Both the position numbers and the translations under genes were made by a program. The notes below the pieces were generated by a model. The model did no database searches and was not told the origin of the DNA. It worked only from the letters and a program-made list of their open reading frames with translations. A stretch of 64,000 bases of DNA, from positions 1-64,000 of the forward strand of contig NZ_SZQL01000014.1 of the NCBI RefSeq assembly GCF_005233845.1. Reading direction: 5' to 3'. The stretch's first letter is position 1; every line of letters begins with the position of its first letter. Shown in pieces: positions 25,666-35,114 of the stretch. The DNA comes from Ilyomonas limi. GTDB taxonomy: Bacteria > Bacteroidota > Bacteroidia > Chitinophagales > Chitinophagaceae.

Positions 25666-27015
25666 ATGAAAGAAAATACTTTCTTATTGATCGGACCTTT
25701 CCGGCAATTAATTACCATGGCAGATTTGCCGGATAAAGGTGCGCTTACAGATGACTTGTTGCAACCTGTTATCGAAGCCGGAATATTGATGGAAGATGAA
25801 AAAATTTATAAGGTGGGTATTTTTAGTGAATTGATAAAAGAAGCTCAAACGTTACATGCAGCCATTATCCAATTGAATGAAGATGTTGTTGCAATTCCCG
25901 GTTTTATTGATGCGCACACGCATATTTGTTTTGCTGGCTCAAGAGCCAATGATTATGCAATGCGCAATGCGGGGAAAAGCTATTTGGAAATAGCAGCCGC
26001 CGGCGGTGGCATTTGGGATACGGTGCAGCACACCCGCAAAGCCTCAATGGAGGAATTAGCAGCACTTACTTTACAACATGCAAATCGTCATTTACAGGAA
26101 GGTATCACTACAATAGAAGTAAAAAGCGGTTACGGACTTTCGGCAGCAGCAGAATTAAAGATTTTAAAAGCTATTAAAAAAGCGGCTGAGCAAACACCGG
26201 CTGACCTGATTCCTACTTGCCTGGCTGCACATATCTTACCCAAAGATTATAACGGCACGCATGAGGATTATTTGCAGGAAATAAGCCATCAATTATTTCC
26301 CATGATTATAGAAGAGCAACTTACTACACGCATTGATGCGTTTATAGAAGAAGGTGCATTTGCTGCTGAACAAATTACACCCTATTTTACCAAAGCAAAA
26401 GAACTTGGTTTTCATCTTACTGTTCATGCCGACCAGTTTCATCCTTCCGGCAGCGCGGTAGCAGTGCAGTTTGCAGCCGTAAGCGCCGACCACCTGGAAG
26501 CAAGTGGAGAAAAAGAAATACAGTTATTAGCCAAAAGCAATGTGGTGCCCATTGCGCTGCCCGGCGCTTCTATTGGGTTGGGCGTTGCTTTTGCACCTGC
26601 GCGCCGCCTGCTGGATGCTGGTGCCAGCCTGGCTATCGCCAGCGACTGGAATCCCGGCTCGGCGCCCATGGGCGATTTACTTACACAGGCTGCTATTTTA
26701 GGTACTTTTGAAAAGCTTTCCAATGCAGAAGTATTGGCTGGCATTACTTATCGCGCCGCTAATGCTTTGCAATGTAGTGATAGAGGAAAAATACAGCAAG
26801 GTTTATTAGCCGATTTTATTGTATTCCCCACCAATAATTACCAGGAAATTTTGTACCAGCAAGGTCGTTTAAAACCAACGCAGGTATGGAAAAGAGGAAA
26901 ATTAATTAATGATTATTTGAACCCCAGCAGCACAGAGAATAATAGAGCATACTTTGCTTCTTCGCGTCTTAGCGGTAACTATTCTTCTAACAATAACTCA
27001 CTCATTCAACCATGA
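25666..27015 (+). CDS. hutI: Imidazolonepropionase
   Basis: HutI opens the ring of imidazolonepropionate to give formiminoglutamate. The amidohydrolase-fold protein has the metal ligands in IPGFIDAHTHICFAGSRANDY, the substrate-binding EVKSGYGLSAAAELK, HVHADQFH-type block as LTVHADQFHPSG, and the metal Asp region in IASDWNPGSAPMG. At 449 residues it is longer than the usual 400-415. About 27 extra residues follow GKLINDYLN, an odd low-complexity Ser/Asn-rich tail. The stop overlaps the hutU start by 4 bases (ATGA). Confidence 0.94.
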   Translation: MKENTFLLIGPFRQLITMADLPDKGALTDDLLQPVIEAGILMEDEKIYKVGIFSELIKEAQTLHAAIIQLNEDVVAIPGFIDAHTHICFAGSRANDYAMRNAGKSYLEIAAAGGGIWDTVQHTRKASMEELAALTLQHANRHLQEGITTIEVKSGYGLSAAAELKILKAIKKAAEQTPADLIPTCLAAHILPKDYNGTHEDYLQEISHQLFPMIIEEQLTTRIDAFIEEGAFAAEQITPYFTKAKELGFHLTVHADQFHPSGSAVAVQFAAVSADHLEASGEKEIQLLAKSNVVPIALPGASIGLGVAFAPARRLLDAGASLAIASDWNPGSAPMGDLLTQAAILGTFEKLSNAEVLAGITYRAANALQCSDRGKIQQGLLADFIVFPTNNYQEILYQQGRLKPTQVWKRGKLINDYLNPSSTENNRAYFASSRLSGNYSSNNNSLIQP

Positions 27016-29012
27016 CCTTCCAGGAAGAAATATTACAAGGCATCCCTGCACAACTACCACCAAAGTTGCCGTATGATGCAGGTGTAAGTCATGCACCCAA
27101 ACGAAAAGATATTCTTTCACCCGAAGAAAAAAAATTAGCTATCCGCAATGCACTACGCTATTTTCCTGTGAAATGGCACGAAGAACTGGCGCAGGAATTT
27201 TTGGAAGAATTGAATAACTACGGACGCATTTACATGTACCGTTTTCGTCCTGCTTATCCTATGTATGCACGGCCGGTAAATGAATATCCGGCAAAGAGCC
27301 AACATGCTGCCTGCATTATGCTGATGATACAGAACAACTTAAACCCCGTAGTAGCACAGCATCCGCACGAATTGATTACGTACGGCGGCAACGGAGCCGT
27401 ATTTCAAAACTGGGCGCAGTACCTGCTCACCATGCAATACTTAGCCACGATGACCGATGAGCAAACATTGCACATGTATAGTGGGCATCCAATGGGTTTG
27501 TTTCCTTCTTCGCCTGCTGCACCACGCGTTGTTGTTGCCAATGGCATGATGGTTCCCAACTATTCCAGGCAGGATGATTGGGAGCGGTATAATGCATTGG
27601 GCGTAACGCAATATGGACAAATGACTGCCGGCTCGTACATGTATATTGGCCCGCAAGGTATTGTACACGGCACTACCATAACAGTGATGAACGCCTTGCG
27701 CAAACAACTGGCAGGAGCAAGCGTGGCTGGTAACCTCTTTCTTACTTCCGGCTTAGGTGGCATGAGCGGTGCGCAGCCCAAAGCAGGTACTATTGCAGGT
27801 TGCATTACCGTGTGTGCCGAAGTCAACCCGGCTGCTGCATACAAGCGCCACCAGCAGGGCTGGGTGGATGAGTTGTGGGAAAATTTAGATGCATTGGTTG
27901 CACGTGTGAAAAAAGCAGTAGCAGTCAAAGAAATTGTTTCGTTGGCTTATGTGGGCAATGTGGTAGATGTGTGGGAACGCTTTTACGAAGAAGGTTTATT
28001 TGTAACCATTGGCTCCGACCAAACCTCGCTGCACAACCCCTGGTCGGGTGGTTATTATCCTGCCGGATTGTCGTTTGAAGAATCGAATGGCTTAATTGCT
28101 GATAATCCTGAATTATTCAAAACTAAAGTACAGGAATCGTTGCGCCGCCATGCGGCAGCCATTAATAAGCATACGGCAAAAGGCACTTATTTTTTCGATT
28201 ATGGCAATGCTTTTTTGCTGGAATGCAGCCGTGCCGGAGCCGATGTGATGGCGGCTAATGGTATTGATTTTAAATATCCTTCTTATGTGCAGGATATTGT
28301 GGGACCCATGTGTTTTGATTACGGTTTTGGACCGTTCCGTTGGGTGTGTACTTCCGGCGATGCTAATGATTTGCAACTGACCGATAATATTGCCCTGGAA
28401 GTAATGGAAAGCATCAAAATATCAGCGCCGGATGAAATAAAACAGCAATTACAGGATAATATTACCTGGATTGGCGAAGCAGCAAAAAACTGCCTGGTGG
28501 TAGGTTCACAAGCGCGTATTTTGTATGCAGATGCGGAAGGCAGAATAAAAATAGCACAGCGTTTCAATGAGGCGGTAAGAAATGGTTCTTTGAAGGCGCC
28601 CATTGTTCTGGGACGCGACCACCATGATGTAAGTGGTACGGATTCGCCTTTCAGGGAAACAAGCAATATTTACGATGGTAGCCGTTTTACAGCAGATATG
28701 GCAATACAAAATGTAATTGGCGATAGTTTTCGTGGTGCTACCTGGGTTTCTATTCATAACGGTGGTGGCGTAGGCTGGGGCGAAGTAATGAACGGCGGCT
28801 TTGGTCTGGTGCTGGATGGAACAGCCGAAGCAGACCGCAAACTGCAAAGCATGTTGTTTTTTGATGTGAACAATGGCATTGCGCGCCGTAGCTGGGCACG
28901 CAACAAAGAAGCAAGGTTTGCAATAGAAAGAGAACTGAACCGCACACCAAATCTCAAGGTTACATTACCGAATTTGGTGGATGATGATTTGTTGGATAAG
29001 GTTTGTGGGTAG
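27012..29012 (+). CDS. hutU: Urocanate hydratase, long form
   Basis: HutU adds water to urocanate using tightly bound NAD+ as electrophile and yields imidazolonepropionate. At 666 residues this is the long form found in Bacteroidota and animals rather than the roughly 555-residue proteobacterial type. Diagnostic blocks are MYSGHPMGLFPSSP, TAGSYMYIGPQGIVHGTT, FLTSGLGGMSGAQPKAG, SLHNPWSGGYYPAG, GPFRWVCTSGD, LGRDHHDVSGTDSPFRET and WVSIHNGGGVGWGEVMNGGFG. It is translationally coupled to hutI. Confidence 0.96.
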   Translation: MTFQEEILQGIPAQLPPKLPYDAGVSHAPKRKDILSPEEKKLAIRNALRYFPVKWHEELAQEFLEELNNYGRIYMYRFRPAYPMYARPVNEYPAKSQHAACIMLMIQNNLNPVVAQHPHELITYGGNGAVFQNWAQYLLTMQYLATMTDEQTLHMYSGHPMGLFPSSPAAPRVVVANGMMVPNYSRQDDWERYNALGVTQYGQMTAGSYMYIGPQGIVHGTTITVMNALRKQLAGASVAGNLFLTSGLGGMSGAQPKAGTIAGCITVCAEVNPAAAYKRHQQGWVDELWENLDALVARVKKAVAVKEIVSLAYVGNVVDVWERFYEEGLFVTIGSDQTSLHNPWSGGYYPAGLSFEESNGLIADNPELFKTKVQESLRRHAAAINKHTAKGTYFFDYGNAFLLECSRAGADVMAANGIDFKYPSYVQDIVGPMCFDYGFGPFRWVCTSGDANDLQLTDNIALEVMESIKISAPDEIKQQLQDNITWIGEAAKNCLVVGSQARILYADAEGRIKIAQRFNEAVRNGSLKAPIVLGRDHHDVSGTDSPFRETSNIYDGSRFTADMAIQNVIGDSFRGATWVSIHNGGGVGWGEVMNGGFGLVLDGTAEADRKLQSMLFFDVNNGIARRSWARNKEARFAIERELNRTPNLKVTLPNLVDDDLLDKVCG

Positions 29013-29341
29013 GTGAAAATTGATATTAATGAACTTAAGCAAGGTTAATAGCTGCAGCACGTGTAAAGAATAATAATGCAAAGCTTTAATCTTGTATTAA
29101 TTAGTTATCATAATGGCTTTTTAAAACAACATATCACCCGGAGGCTAATAGATGTTGTGCTGGTAAAATCCTAAAATCATTTTATCCGCTTTGCGGCTTT
29201 AAAGGCCTGGAAGGACTACAGGATTATAGCAGCTAATCAACAACAAAAAGTATCTAAACCCCGAAGGGGAGATATGTTATATTCTAAATATCGCATCGAG
29301 GTAAAATTTTAATACAATCTCACGTAGCATATTCATTCCTG
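29013..29341. other. Intergenic gap between hutU and hutF
   Basis: No gene is seen in these 329 bases. A CCCC-GAA-GGGG hairpin lies at 29259-29269. The gap is long for an operon, so hutF may have its own promoter. Confidence 0.4.
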
Positions 29342-30643
29342 ATGAAATACTTCCAATTTCATTCTTTATTATTAAAAGAAGGCTGGTTAAGCCCGGCGTT
29401 TGTTGGCGTTGATGATAAAGGCATTATTCAATATTTATTAAGTAATAAACCATCAAACATTGAAGCAGTAGAGATGGTGCATGGCACTGCATTGCCGGGT
29501 TTTCAAAATGCACATTCACATGCTTTTCAATACAGCATGGCGGGTATGGCAGAGCAACATGCAACAGATGCATCTGATGATTTCTGGAGCTGGCGCGAAG
29601 CGATGTATGCTTGTGCCGGTAGTTTTTCACCGGAAGGGATGGAAAAAGTAGCTACTACTTTGTATAGTCATTTGCTGCGCAATGGTTATACCTCGGTAGC
29701 GGAATTTCACTACCTGCATCATGATGGGCAAGGCAAACAATATAGTAATCCTGCAGAGATGGGCGAGCGATTAGTAGCTGCCGCAAAAACAGCAGGTATT
29801 AAAATAACGCTGATTCCTATATTTTATCAAAGAGGAGATTTTGGAAAGGAACCGCAGCTAAGGCAGCGCCGCTTTATTGCTGCTACTGTTGATGATTACT
29901 TTAAACTGCTCGACAAAAGCAAACAAGCAATTACATATTATGAACATGCAAAGCTGGGCTTTGGCGTACATTCTTTGCGGGCAGTGGATGCAAAAAATAT
30001 TATTACTACTTATGAAGAAGGACCTAAGAAATTACCTTTTCACCTTCATGCTGCCGAGCAGTTGGGCGAAGTAGAACGCTGCATAGAATATTTAGGCAAA
30101 CGTCCGGTTGAGTGGTTGCTGGACAATTTGCCTTTAAACAGCCGCTTTCACTTAGTGCATTGCACGCACATGACGTCTTTGGAAACAGAGCAATTGGCAA
30201 AGAGCGGCGCTAATGCTGTACTTTGTCCCGGCACAGAAGCTAATTTGGGAGACGGTATTTTTCCTTTAAAGTTATTTGCCGGGCATGGTGGCAACTGGTC
30301 TATTGGCAGCGACAGTCATATCAGCCTTAATCCTTTGGAAGACCTGCGCTGGCTGGACTATGCACAGCGTTTAACCACATACAAGCGCAATACGTTTGCA
30401 GATGGCGCATCGGTGCTTACAGAAAAGGCCTTTTTTTCGGGTATAAAGGCTATGGGCAGCCATGCTCAAAATTACTTTGCCATCGGGCAGCCGTTGGATG
30501 CGGTGGTGTATGATATAATGCAACCACTACTTGCCCAGGCAGAAATGAAGCATTTACTTTCTGCTATTGTTTATACCGCTGATACTTCGGCTGTATTGGG
30601 TACTTTGGTAAATGGTAATTGGATGTATAAAAAGCAATATTGA
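29342..30643 (+). CDS. hutF: Formimidoylglutamate deiminase
   Basis: HutF deiminates N-formimino-L-glutamate to N-formyl-L-glutamate plus ammonia. The 433-residue amidohydrolase has the metal-binding LPGFQNAHSHAFQYSMAG, the family-typical DDFWSWREAMY, SVAEFHYLHHD, LPFHLHAAEQLGEVE, LVHCTHMT and SIGSDSHISLNPLEDLRWLDYAQRL with the metal-ligand Asp. Together with hutG it defines the five-step formylglutamate route. The only upstream neighbour in the pathway is hutU, 329 bases away. Confidence 0.93.
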   Translation: MKYFQFHSLLLKEGWLSPAFVGVDDKGIIQYLLSNKPSNIEAVEMVHGTALPGFQNAHSHAFQYSMAGMAEQHATDASDDFWSWREAMYACAGSFSPEGMEKVATTLYSHLLRNGYTSVAEFHYLHHDGQGKQYSNPAEMGERLVAAAKTAGIKITLIPIFYQRGDFGKEPQLRQRRFIAATVDDYFKLLDKSKQAITYYEHAKLGFGVHSLRAVDAKNIITTYEEGPKKLPFHLHAAEQLGEVERCIEYLGKRPVEWLLDNLPLNSRFHLVHCTHMTSLETEQLAKSGANAVLCPGTEANLGDGIFPLKLFAGHGGNWSIGSDSHISLNPLEDLRWLDYAQRLTTYKRNTFADGASVLTEKAFFSGIKAMGSHAQNYFAIGQPLDAVVYDIMQPLLAQAEMKHLLSAIVYTADTSAVLGTLVNGNWMYKKQY

Positions 30644-30644
30644 A

Positions 30645-30738
30645 CCACAGAGGCACAGAGGACACAAAGGTGCACGAAGGAAAAGAGAATAATACCTGGT
30701 GAATCTTCTTCCTTTTGTGTCTTTGTGATTCCTTCTCC
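30645..30738. repeat. CACAGAGG-type dispersed repeat with inverted half
   Basis: AACCACAGAGGCACAGAGGA continues into CACAAAGGTGCACGAAGG and is answered by CTTCCTTTTGTGTCTTTGTG near 30709-30728, so the region can fold into a long imperfect hairpin between the converging hutF and hutG genes. Related fragments occur near 6940, 56698 (reverse sense) and 59433. It may serve as a bidirectional terminator. Confidence 0.5.
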
Positions 30739-30765
30739 GAGAATAGGTAAACAACCGATAAGCTA

Positions 30766-31569
30766 CTATTCCTGCAACAGCAATGGATGCAAAGCAGTGA
30801 GTGTTTGTTTTAATAATGTTTGCACCTGAATGGCTCTTTCCTCATCATACATTCGTTCACTATCATCCATGTATAGCTGCTTTGCCATTTCTAATTGCAG
30901 CGCATGTTGGTTTTCGTGAGGTTTGCCAAAATGCCTGGTGATGTAACCTCCTTTAAAAGGATAATTATGGCTGAATGAATAATGTGCATTACCCAATAAT
31001 TTTACTGCTTTGTCAATGATGGCAGGAGATGCCGAAGTGCCGTCTGCACTGCCCAAAATAAGATCGGGAAAAGGTTGCGGATGAATAGCAGGCACAGAGC
31101 GGCGGATGGAATGGCAATCCCATAGCAAAGCTTTTCCAAAGTGGTTCTTGGCTGCATTTACCAGTTCCTGTATTTTGTTATGATATGGTTCAAAGTACAA
31201 TTCCTTTCTCCTTTGTATTTCTCCGGGTGCCACGCTGTGCCTTTCATCTTTATAAATGGCTTGTCCCAAAAAATTAGTAGTGGGACAAAGTGCTGTAATT
31301 AACCGTCCATCGTTGTATAAAGATTGTCCATCGGGGTTGCGGTTAAGGTCAATCACCCAGCGGCTGCAGGTGGCAGCAATGATGGTTATGTTGTATTCCG
31401 AAGCAAAAGAATAAAGCCGGTCCACAAACCAATCGGTATCATCGGGCGGCAGCATTTCCTGTTTATACTCCTGTACAATATCATCGGGGAAAGCAGTACC
31501 ACAATGCGGAATGCTGAGGATAAGGGGAGAGGTGCCGCCAACAGGTTGTATTACTCTAAAATTGTCCAT
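30766..31569 (-). CDS. hutG: N-formylglutamate amidohydrolase
   Basis: The enzyme hydrolyses N-formyl-L-glutamate to L-glutamate and formate, the last step of the HutF branch. The 267-residue protein shows LILSIPHCGTAFP, DDTDWFVDRLY, WVIDLNRNPDG, LLWDCHSIRRSVP and the basic GGYITRHFGKPHENQHALQLEM block, all typical of the FGase family. It converges on hutF from the opposite strand, so it is transcribed separately from the other hut genes. Confidence 0.94.
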   Translation of the reverse strand: MDNFRVIQPVGGTSPLILSIPHCGTAFPDDIVQEYKQEMLPPDDTDWFVDRLYSFASEYNITIIAATCSRWVIDLNRNPDGQSLYNDGRLITALCPTTNFLGQAIYKDERHSVAPGEIQRRKELYFEPYHNKIQELVNAAKNHFGKALLWDCHSIRRSVPAIHPQPFPDLILGSADGTSASPAIIDKAVKLLGNAHYSFSHNYPFKGGYITRHFGKPHENQHALQLEMAKQLYMDDSERMYDEERAIQVQTLLKQTLTALHPLLLQE

Positions 31570-31707
31570 GTAGTTGAATATGGTAATCTTCGGTTAGTAA
31601 TCTTTATAGGAGTTTCAGGGCTTATGCCAAAACCTGAATAATGTAAATATGACGGCGCCTCATTGCGTCTTTCATTATTATACATTCGCTGATTCAATCA
31701 TCAAACA

Positions 31708-33942
31708 TCAATGCCCCGGCGCAAAAGGAAACTCCAGGCTTTCGTAATACGCGAGCAAATGCTCCGGCTGTTCATACCCTTCAGGTATAGGTTGATGTGA
31801 AAATGTTTGGAAGTATAACACACACGCATTGCGCCACCATACTGCTTCTTTATGCTGAATAGCTAACAGCATTTTTACATGCTCAAAACGTTCCTCATCT
31901 ATCTTGCCTTTCATGTTATTCCATGCGTGCTGCATCCAGCTTACCGAATCTGCGCCGGTATAATATTTATAGCACAATTCTTCCCACAATGTTCTTCCCG
32001 AATGCATCTTGTGGTTCCAGCTTACATGATGAAACCATAATAAGTATTTGTCCGGGCAGGTATTTGAATCTTTATACATTGCCTGCACTTCCGGCGCATA
32101 TTGTGCCAGCGCATTGCTGCCAGTAGCCGTTCTGTTAAAGCCAATACCCATAGCGTCTGCACGGTGAAAATATACCGGGTTCCAGTCGGCACGTGCTCCT
32201 TTATCGTACCACGGCGCAGGCCCATAATGATGACCATAGCCCATAATATGATGCAACCCAAGCGGCGTCATATAATCCACTAAAATTTCGTGCGAAAGAA
32301 GCATCATTGTTTTTACTGTGTCCAAAAAAGCAGGGTTGTTAGTGAATGTTTGTTGTATCCATTCATCTGCAATTTGAGCAGAATTTAACTCATGGTTCCA
32401 TGCCAGTCTTCCAAACGCATACCAGTTGGCCTGCCCAAACGGATGACCTGTCCAATTAATACTGTTGCCAATATTGGCTACGCCTGCCATTCCCGAAAGT
32501 GCATGATTTTCCACAGAACCATCTACTATTGTAGCCACTGTAGAGCCGGCACCTTTTTCGTAGGTATCTGCTGTAAGACATTCTTTGAATAGAGTAGAAA
32601 GAAATACAAGATGCGTAGCAAACCCAAGATATTCCTGTGTTAGCTGAAACTCGAGCATCAAAGGCGTTTGCGGCATGGCACCGAACAGGGGATGGAAGGG
32701 TTCGCGCGGCTGAAAATCTATAGGTCCATTTTTTACCTGCACCAATACATTGCTCCTGAATTTTCCGTCTAATGGTTTAAACTCGTTATATGCCTGCTTA
32801 AAACGGTCTTCATCGCTTTCGCTATATACAAAAGCCCGCCACATTACCACACCGTTATGCGGCGTTAAGGCATCGGCGAGCATATTGGCACCATCGGCAT
32901 GGGTGCGGCCATAATTCTGCGGGCCGGGCTGCCCTTCGGAATTGGCTTTTACCAAAAAACCACCAAAATCAGGAATGTACTGGTAAATCGTATCTGCCTT
33001 TTTCTTCCACCATTCCTGCACCGCTTTGTCCAGCGGATCGGCGGTTTTAAGTCCGCCGGTTTCAATAGGTGAACTGAACTTTATGGAGAGATACACCTTT
33101 ATGCCATACGGACGAAATACATTGGCCAGTGCCGCTGCTTTTTCCAGGTAAGCAGGTGTAAGAATGAGCGCACTGGCATTTACATTATTCAATACCGAAC
33201 CATTGATGCCGATAGATGCATTGGCGCGGGCATAATCGGTATAGTGTTTATCCAGATAATCGGGCAAAGTTTGCCAGTCGAAAATAGAAATGCCGGCATA
33301 GCCACGTTCTACAGTCCTGTTCAAATTATCCCAGTGGTCCAGCACCCGCAATTTTACTTTTGGAACACTTGTAATATTGAGATCCTGTATATGTTGATGT
33401 GTTTGCAGCAACCGTAAAAAATGATAGCCACCATACAAAACCGCTACATCGGTATTACCGGCAATAACAATGATATTTTTGTTATTAAAATGCACTGTTT
33501 TTATTATAAAACCTTCGCTGCCACATGTGTTAAGTGCATCAGCACCAACCATTGCTTTTATGTCTTTCATAGTAGCAGGTGTGCCGGCAACAATACTGTT
33601 ATTTGCAGGCTGAGAAATATTAGAAATACTTTCTCCCAATAAACCTTGCAGTCCGGTGTTCAATTCTTTTTGCAATGCAGCAACCGTTGAAGTGTTTCCG
33701 TTTATATTAATTGCCTGAATGGAAGAACGATATTGTTTTAATAAAGCATTGTCGTTTACTAAATCGTAGCGAAGCCACAATCTGTATCCGTCTTCAGCCT
33801 TAGCCAATGAAATAACGAATAGGAAATACAGCAAAAAATAGCCTGTTTTTTTATAGGGCAATAGCCTGTTTAGCAATAACAGTTTCGGTTGCTTGTACAG
33901 CAGGTAATTTTTCTTGAGCAATTTGCCGTTGCATATATTCAT
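31708..33942 (-). CDS. GH67 alpha-glucuronidase
   Basis: GH67 enzymes release (4-O-methyl-)glucuronic acid from the non-reducing end of xylo-oligosaccharides. The 744-residue protein has a long N-terminus and a signal helix ending SLAKA before EDGYRLWLRYDLV. The family N-domain (INGNTSTVAAL, GSEGFIIKTV) precedes the TIM barrel with LRVLDHWDNLNRTVERGYAG, the catalytic-acid segment KANSEGQPGPQNYGRTHADG (about residue 332), and the VKNGPIDFQPREPFHPLFG block that contributes the other two acids (about 405-412). The C-domain includes HHVSWNHKMHSGRTLWEELC. It should act in the periplasm on imported glucurono-xylo-oligosaccharides. Confidence 0.94.
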   Translation of the reverse strand: MNICNGKLLKKNYLLYKQPKLLLLNRLLPYKKTGYFLLYFLFVISLAKAEDGYRLWLRYDLVNDNALLKQYRSSIQAININGNTSTVAALQKELNTGLQGLLGESISNISQPANNSIVAGTPATMKDIKAMVGADALNTCGSEGFIIKTVHFNNKNIIVIAGNTDVAVLYGGYHFLRLLQTHQHIQDLNITSVPKVKLRVLDHWDNLNRTVERGYAGISIFDWQTLPDYLDKHYTDYARANASIGINGSVLNNVNASALILTPAYLEKAAALANVFRPYGIKVYLSIKFSSPIETGGLKTADPLDKAVQEWWKKKADTIYQYIPDFGGFLVKANSEGQPGPQNYGRTHADGANMLADALTPHNGVVMWRAFVYSESDEDRFKQAYNEFKPLDGKFRSNVLVQVKNGPIDFQPREPFHPLFGAMPQTPLMLEFQLTQEYLGFATHLVFLSTLFKECLTADTYEKGAGSTVATIVDGSVENHALSGMAGVANIGNSINWTGHPFGQANWYAFGRLAWNHELNSAQIADEWIQQTFTNNPAFLDTVKTMMLLSHEILVDYMTPLGLHHIMGYGHHYGPAPWYDKGARADWNPVYFHRADAMGIGFNRTATGSNALAQYAPEVQAMYKDSNTCPDKYLLWFHHVSWNHKMHSGRTLWEELCYKYYTGADSVSWMQHAWNNMKGKIDEERFEHVKMLLAIQHKEAVWWRNACVLYFQTFSHQPIPEGYEQPEHLLAYYESLEFPFAPGH

Positions 33943-34134
33943 GCCTTTCCTTTTTGTTTTTTCAAGTAGTTACGCAGGAAGTAAAGCTATTTAAATATTC
34001 ATTCAAAATAAATAATGAGAGCAGTTTCATTATCCTGTTTTTCTTTATACTTTAGTCTTCTGTAGCATTGTTTGCCTTTACAATTATATAGCAGTTTGTA
34101 TAGATGAAAACAACAGTAAAAAAGATGCTGTAAA

Positions 34135-34956
34135 ATGTTTATGATAAAATCGTGTTATCGGAAATTGATATGCCTGCTGCTGATGGCAGGAATTGTTGGT
34201 GTAAACGCTATTGCGCAGAACACTACTACCTGGCAGGGCAGGCAATGCGCCGTGGTGCTTACTTATGACGATGCTTTGAATGTGGATTTGGATAATGCTA
34301 TTCCTGCTTTGGATTCCTTAGGGTTAAAAGCCACCTTTTACTTATCCGGTTATTCAGGTACACTTGATACAAGATTGAAAGACTGGCGGGCTGCTGCAGC
34401 AAATGGCCACGAGCTGGCCAATCATACGTTATTTCATCCCTGTACAGGCAGCTTGCCAGGCAGAGGCTTTGTTACATCAGATTATGATTTAGATAATTAT
34501 TCTGTTAGAAAAATAACGGATGAAATAAGAATGACTAATGCCTTTTTGAAAGCTATGGATGGTAAAACGGAACGCACATTTGCCTACCCATGCGGCGATA
34601 CAAAAATTCATGATACTGCTTACATTGAATGGGTAAAAAATGATTTTGTAGCAGCAAGAGGCACACAACCCGAAATGCCTGCTATTGATACAATTGATTT
34701 ATACAATATAGGTTGTTATGCCATCAATGGACAAACAGGTGCTGAACTGATTGCCCTGGTAAAACAAGCAATGGAAAAGCATACTTTATTGGTGTTTCTT
34801 TTTCATGGTGTGGGCGGAGGGCATTCTTTAAATGTGTCACTGCCGGCACACAGTGAGTTGCTGCATTTTTTGAAGCAAAATGAAAAGAACATCTGGATTG
34901 CACCCATGCTACAGGTAGCTGAATATATAAAGCAATTTCAAACCGGTTTGAAGTAA
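34135..34956 (+). CDS. Exported polysaccharide deacetylase, CE4-like
   Basis: A 273-residue NodB-fold enzyme with an N-terminal signal (IKSCYRKLICLLLMAGIVGV, cleaved near AIAQ). The motifs are VVLTYDDALN (catalytic base and metal Asp pair), ELANHTLFHPC (the two metal His) and FAYPCGDTK; LVFLFHGVGGG gives the late catalytic His. CE4 members remove acetyl groups from xylan, chitin or peptidoglycan. In this locus acetylxylan is the likely substrate, by inference. A second in-frame ATG at 34141 is an alternative start. Confidence 0.82.
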   Translation: MFMIKSCYRKLICLLLMAGIVGVNAIAQNTTTWQGRQCAVVLTYDDALNVDLDNAIPALDSLGLKATFYLSGYSGTLDTRLKDWRAAAANGHELANHTLFHPCTGSLPGRGFVTSDYDLDNYSVRKITDEIRMTNAFLKAMDGKTERTFAYPCGDTKIHDTAYIEWVKNDFVAARGTQPEMPAIDTIDLYNIGCYAINGQTGAELIALVKQAMEKHTLLVFLFHGVGGGHSLNVSLPAHSELLHFLKQNEKNIWIAPMLQVAEYIKQFQTGLK

Positions 34957-34962
34957 GAACAG

Positions 34963-34981
34963 AAAACAAAGTGTTTGTTTT
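34963..34981 (+). terminator. Weak AT-rich hairpin after the deacetylase gene
   Basis: AAAACAAA and TTTGTTTT pair around a GTG loop, 6 bases after the stop codon. The stem is AT-only apart from one pair, so termination strength is doubtful. Confidence 0.35.
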
Positions 34982-35114
34982 TATGCAATACTAATCCGGA
35001 TTTTTATATCTCCTCAACAGTAATCTGATATGATATTAACCGGCTGAATAATTAATTTTAAAAGGTAAAAAGAAATGCCGCAGGGAAACATTATTTTATA
35101 TTTCCCCTTACTGC

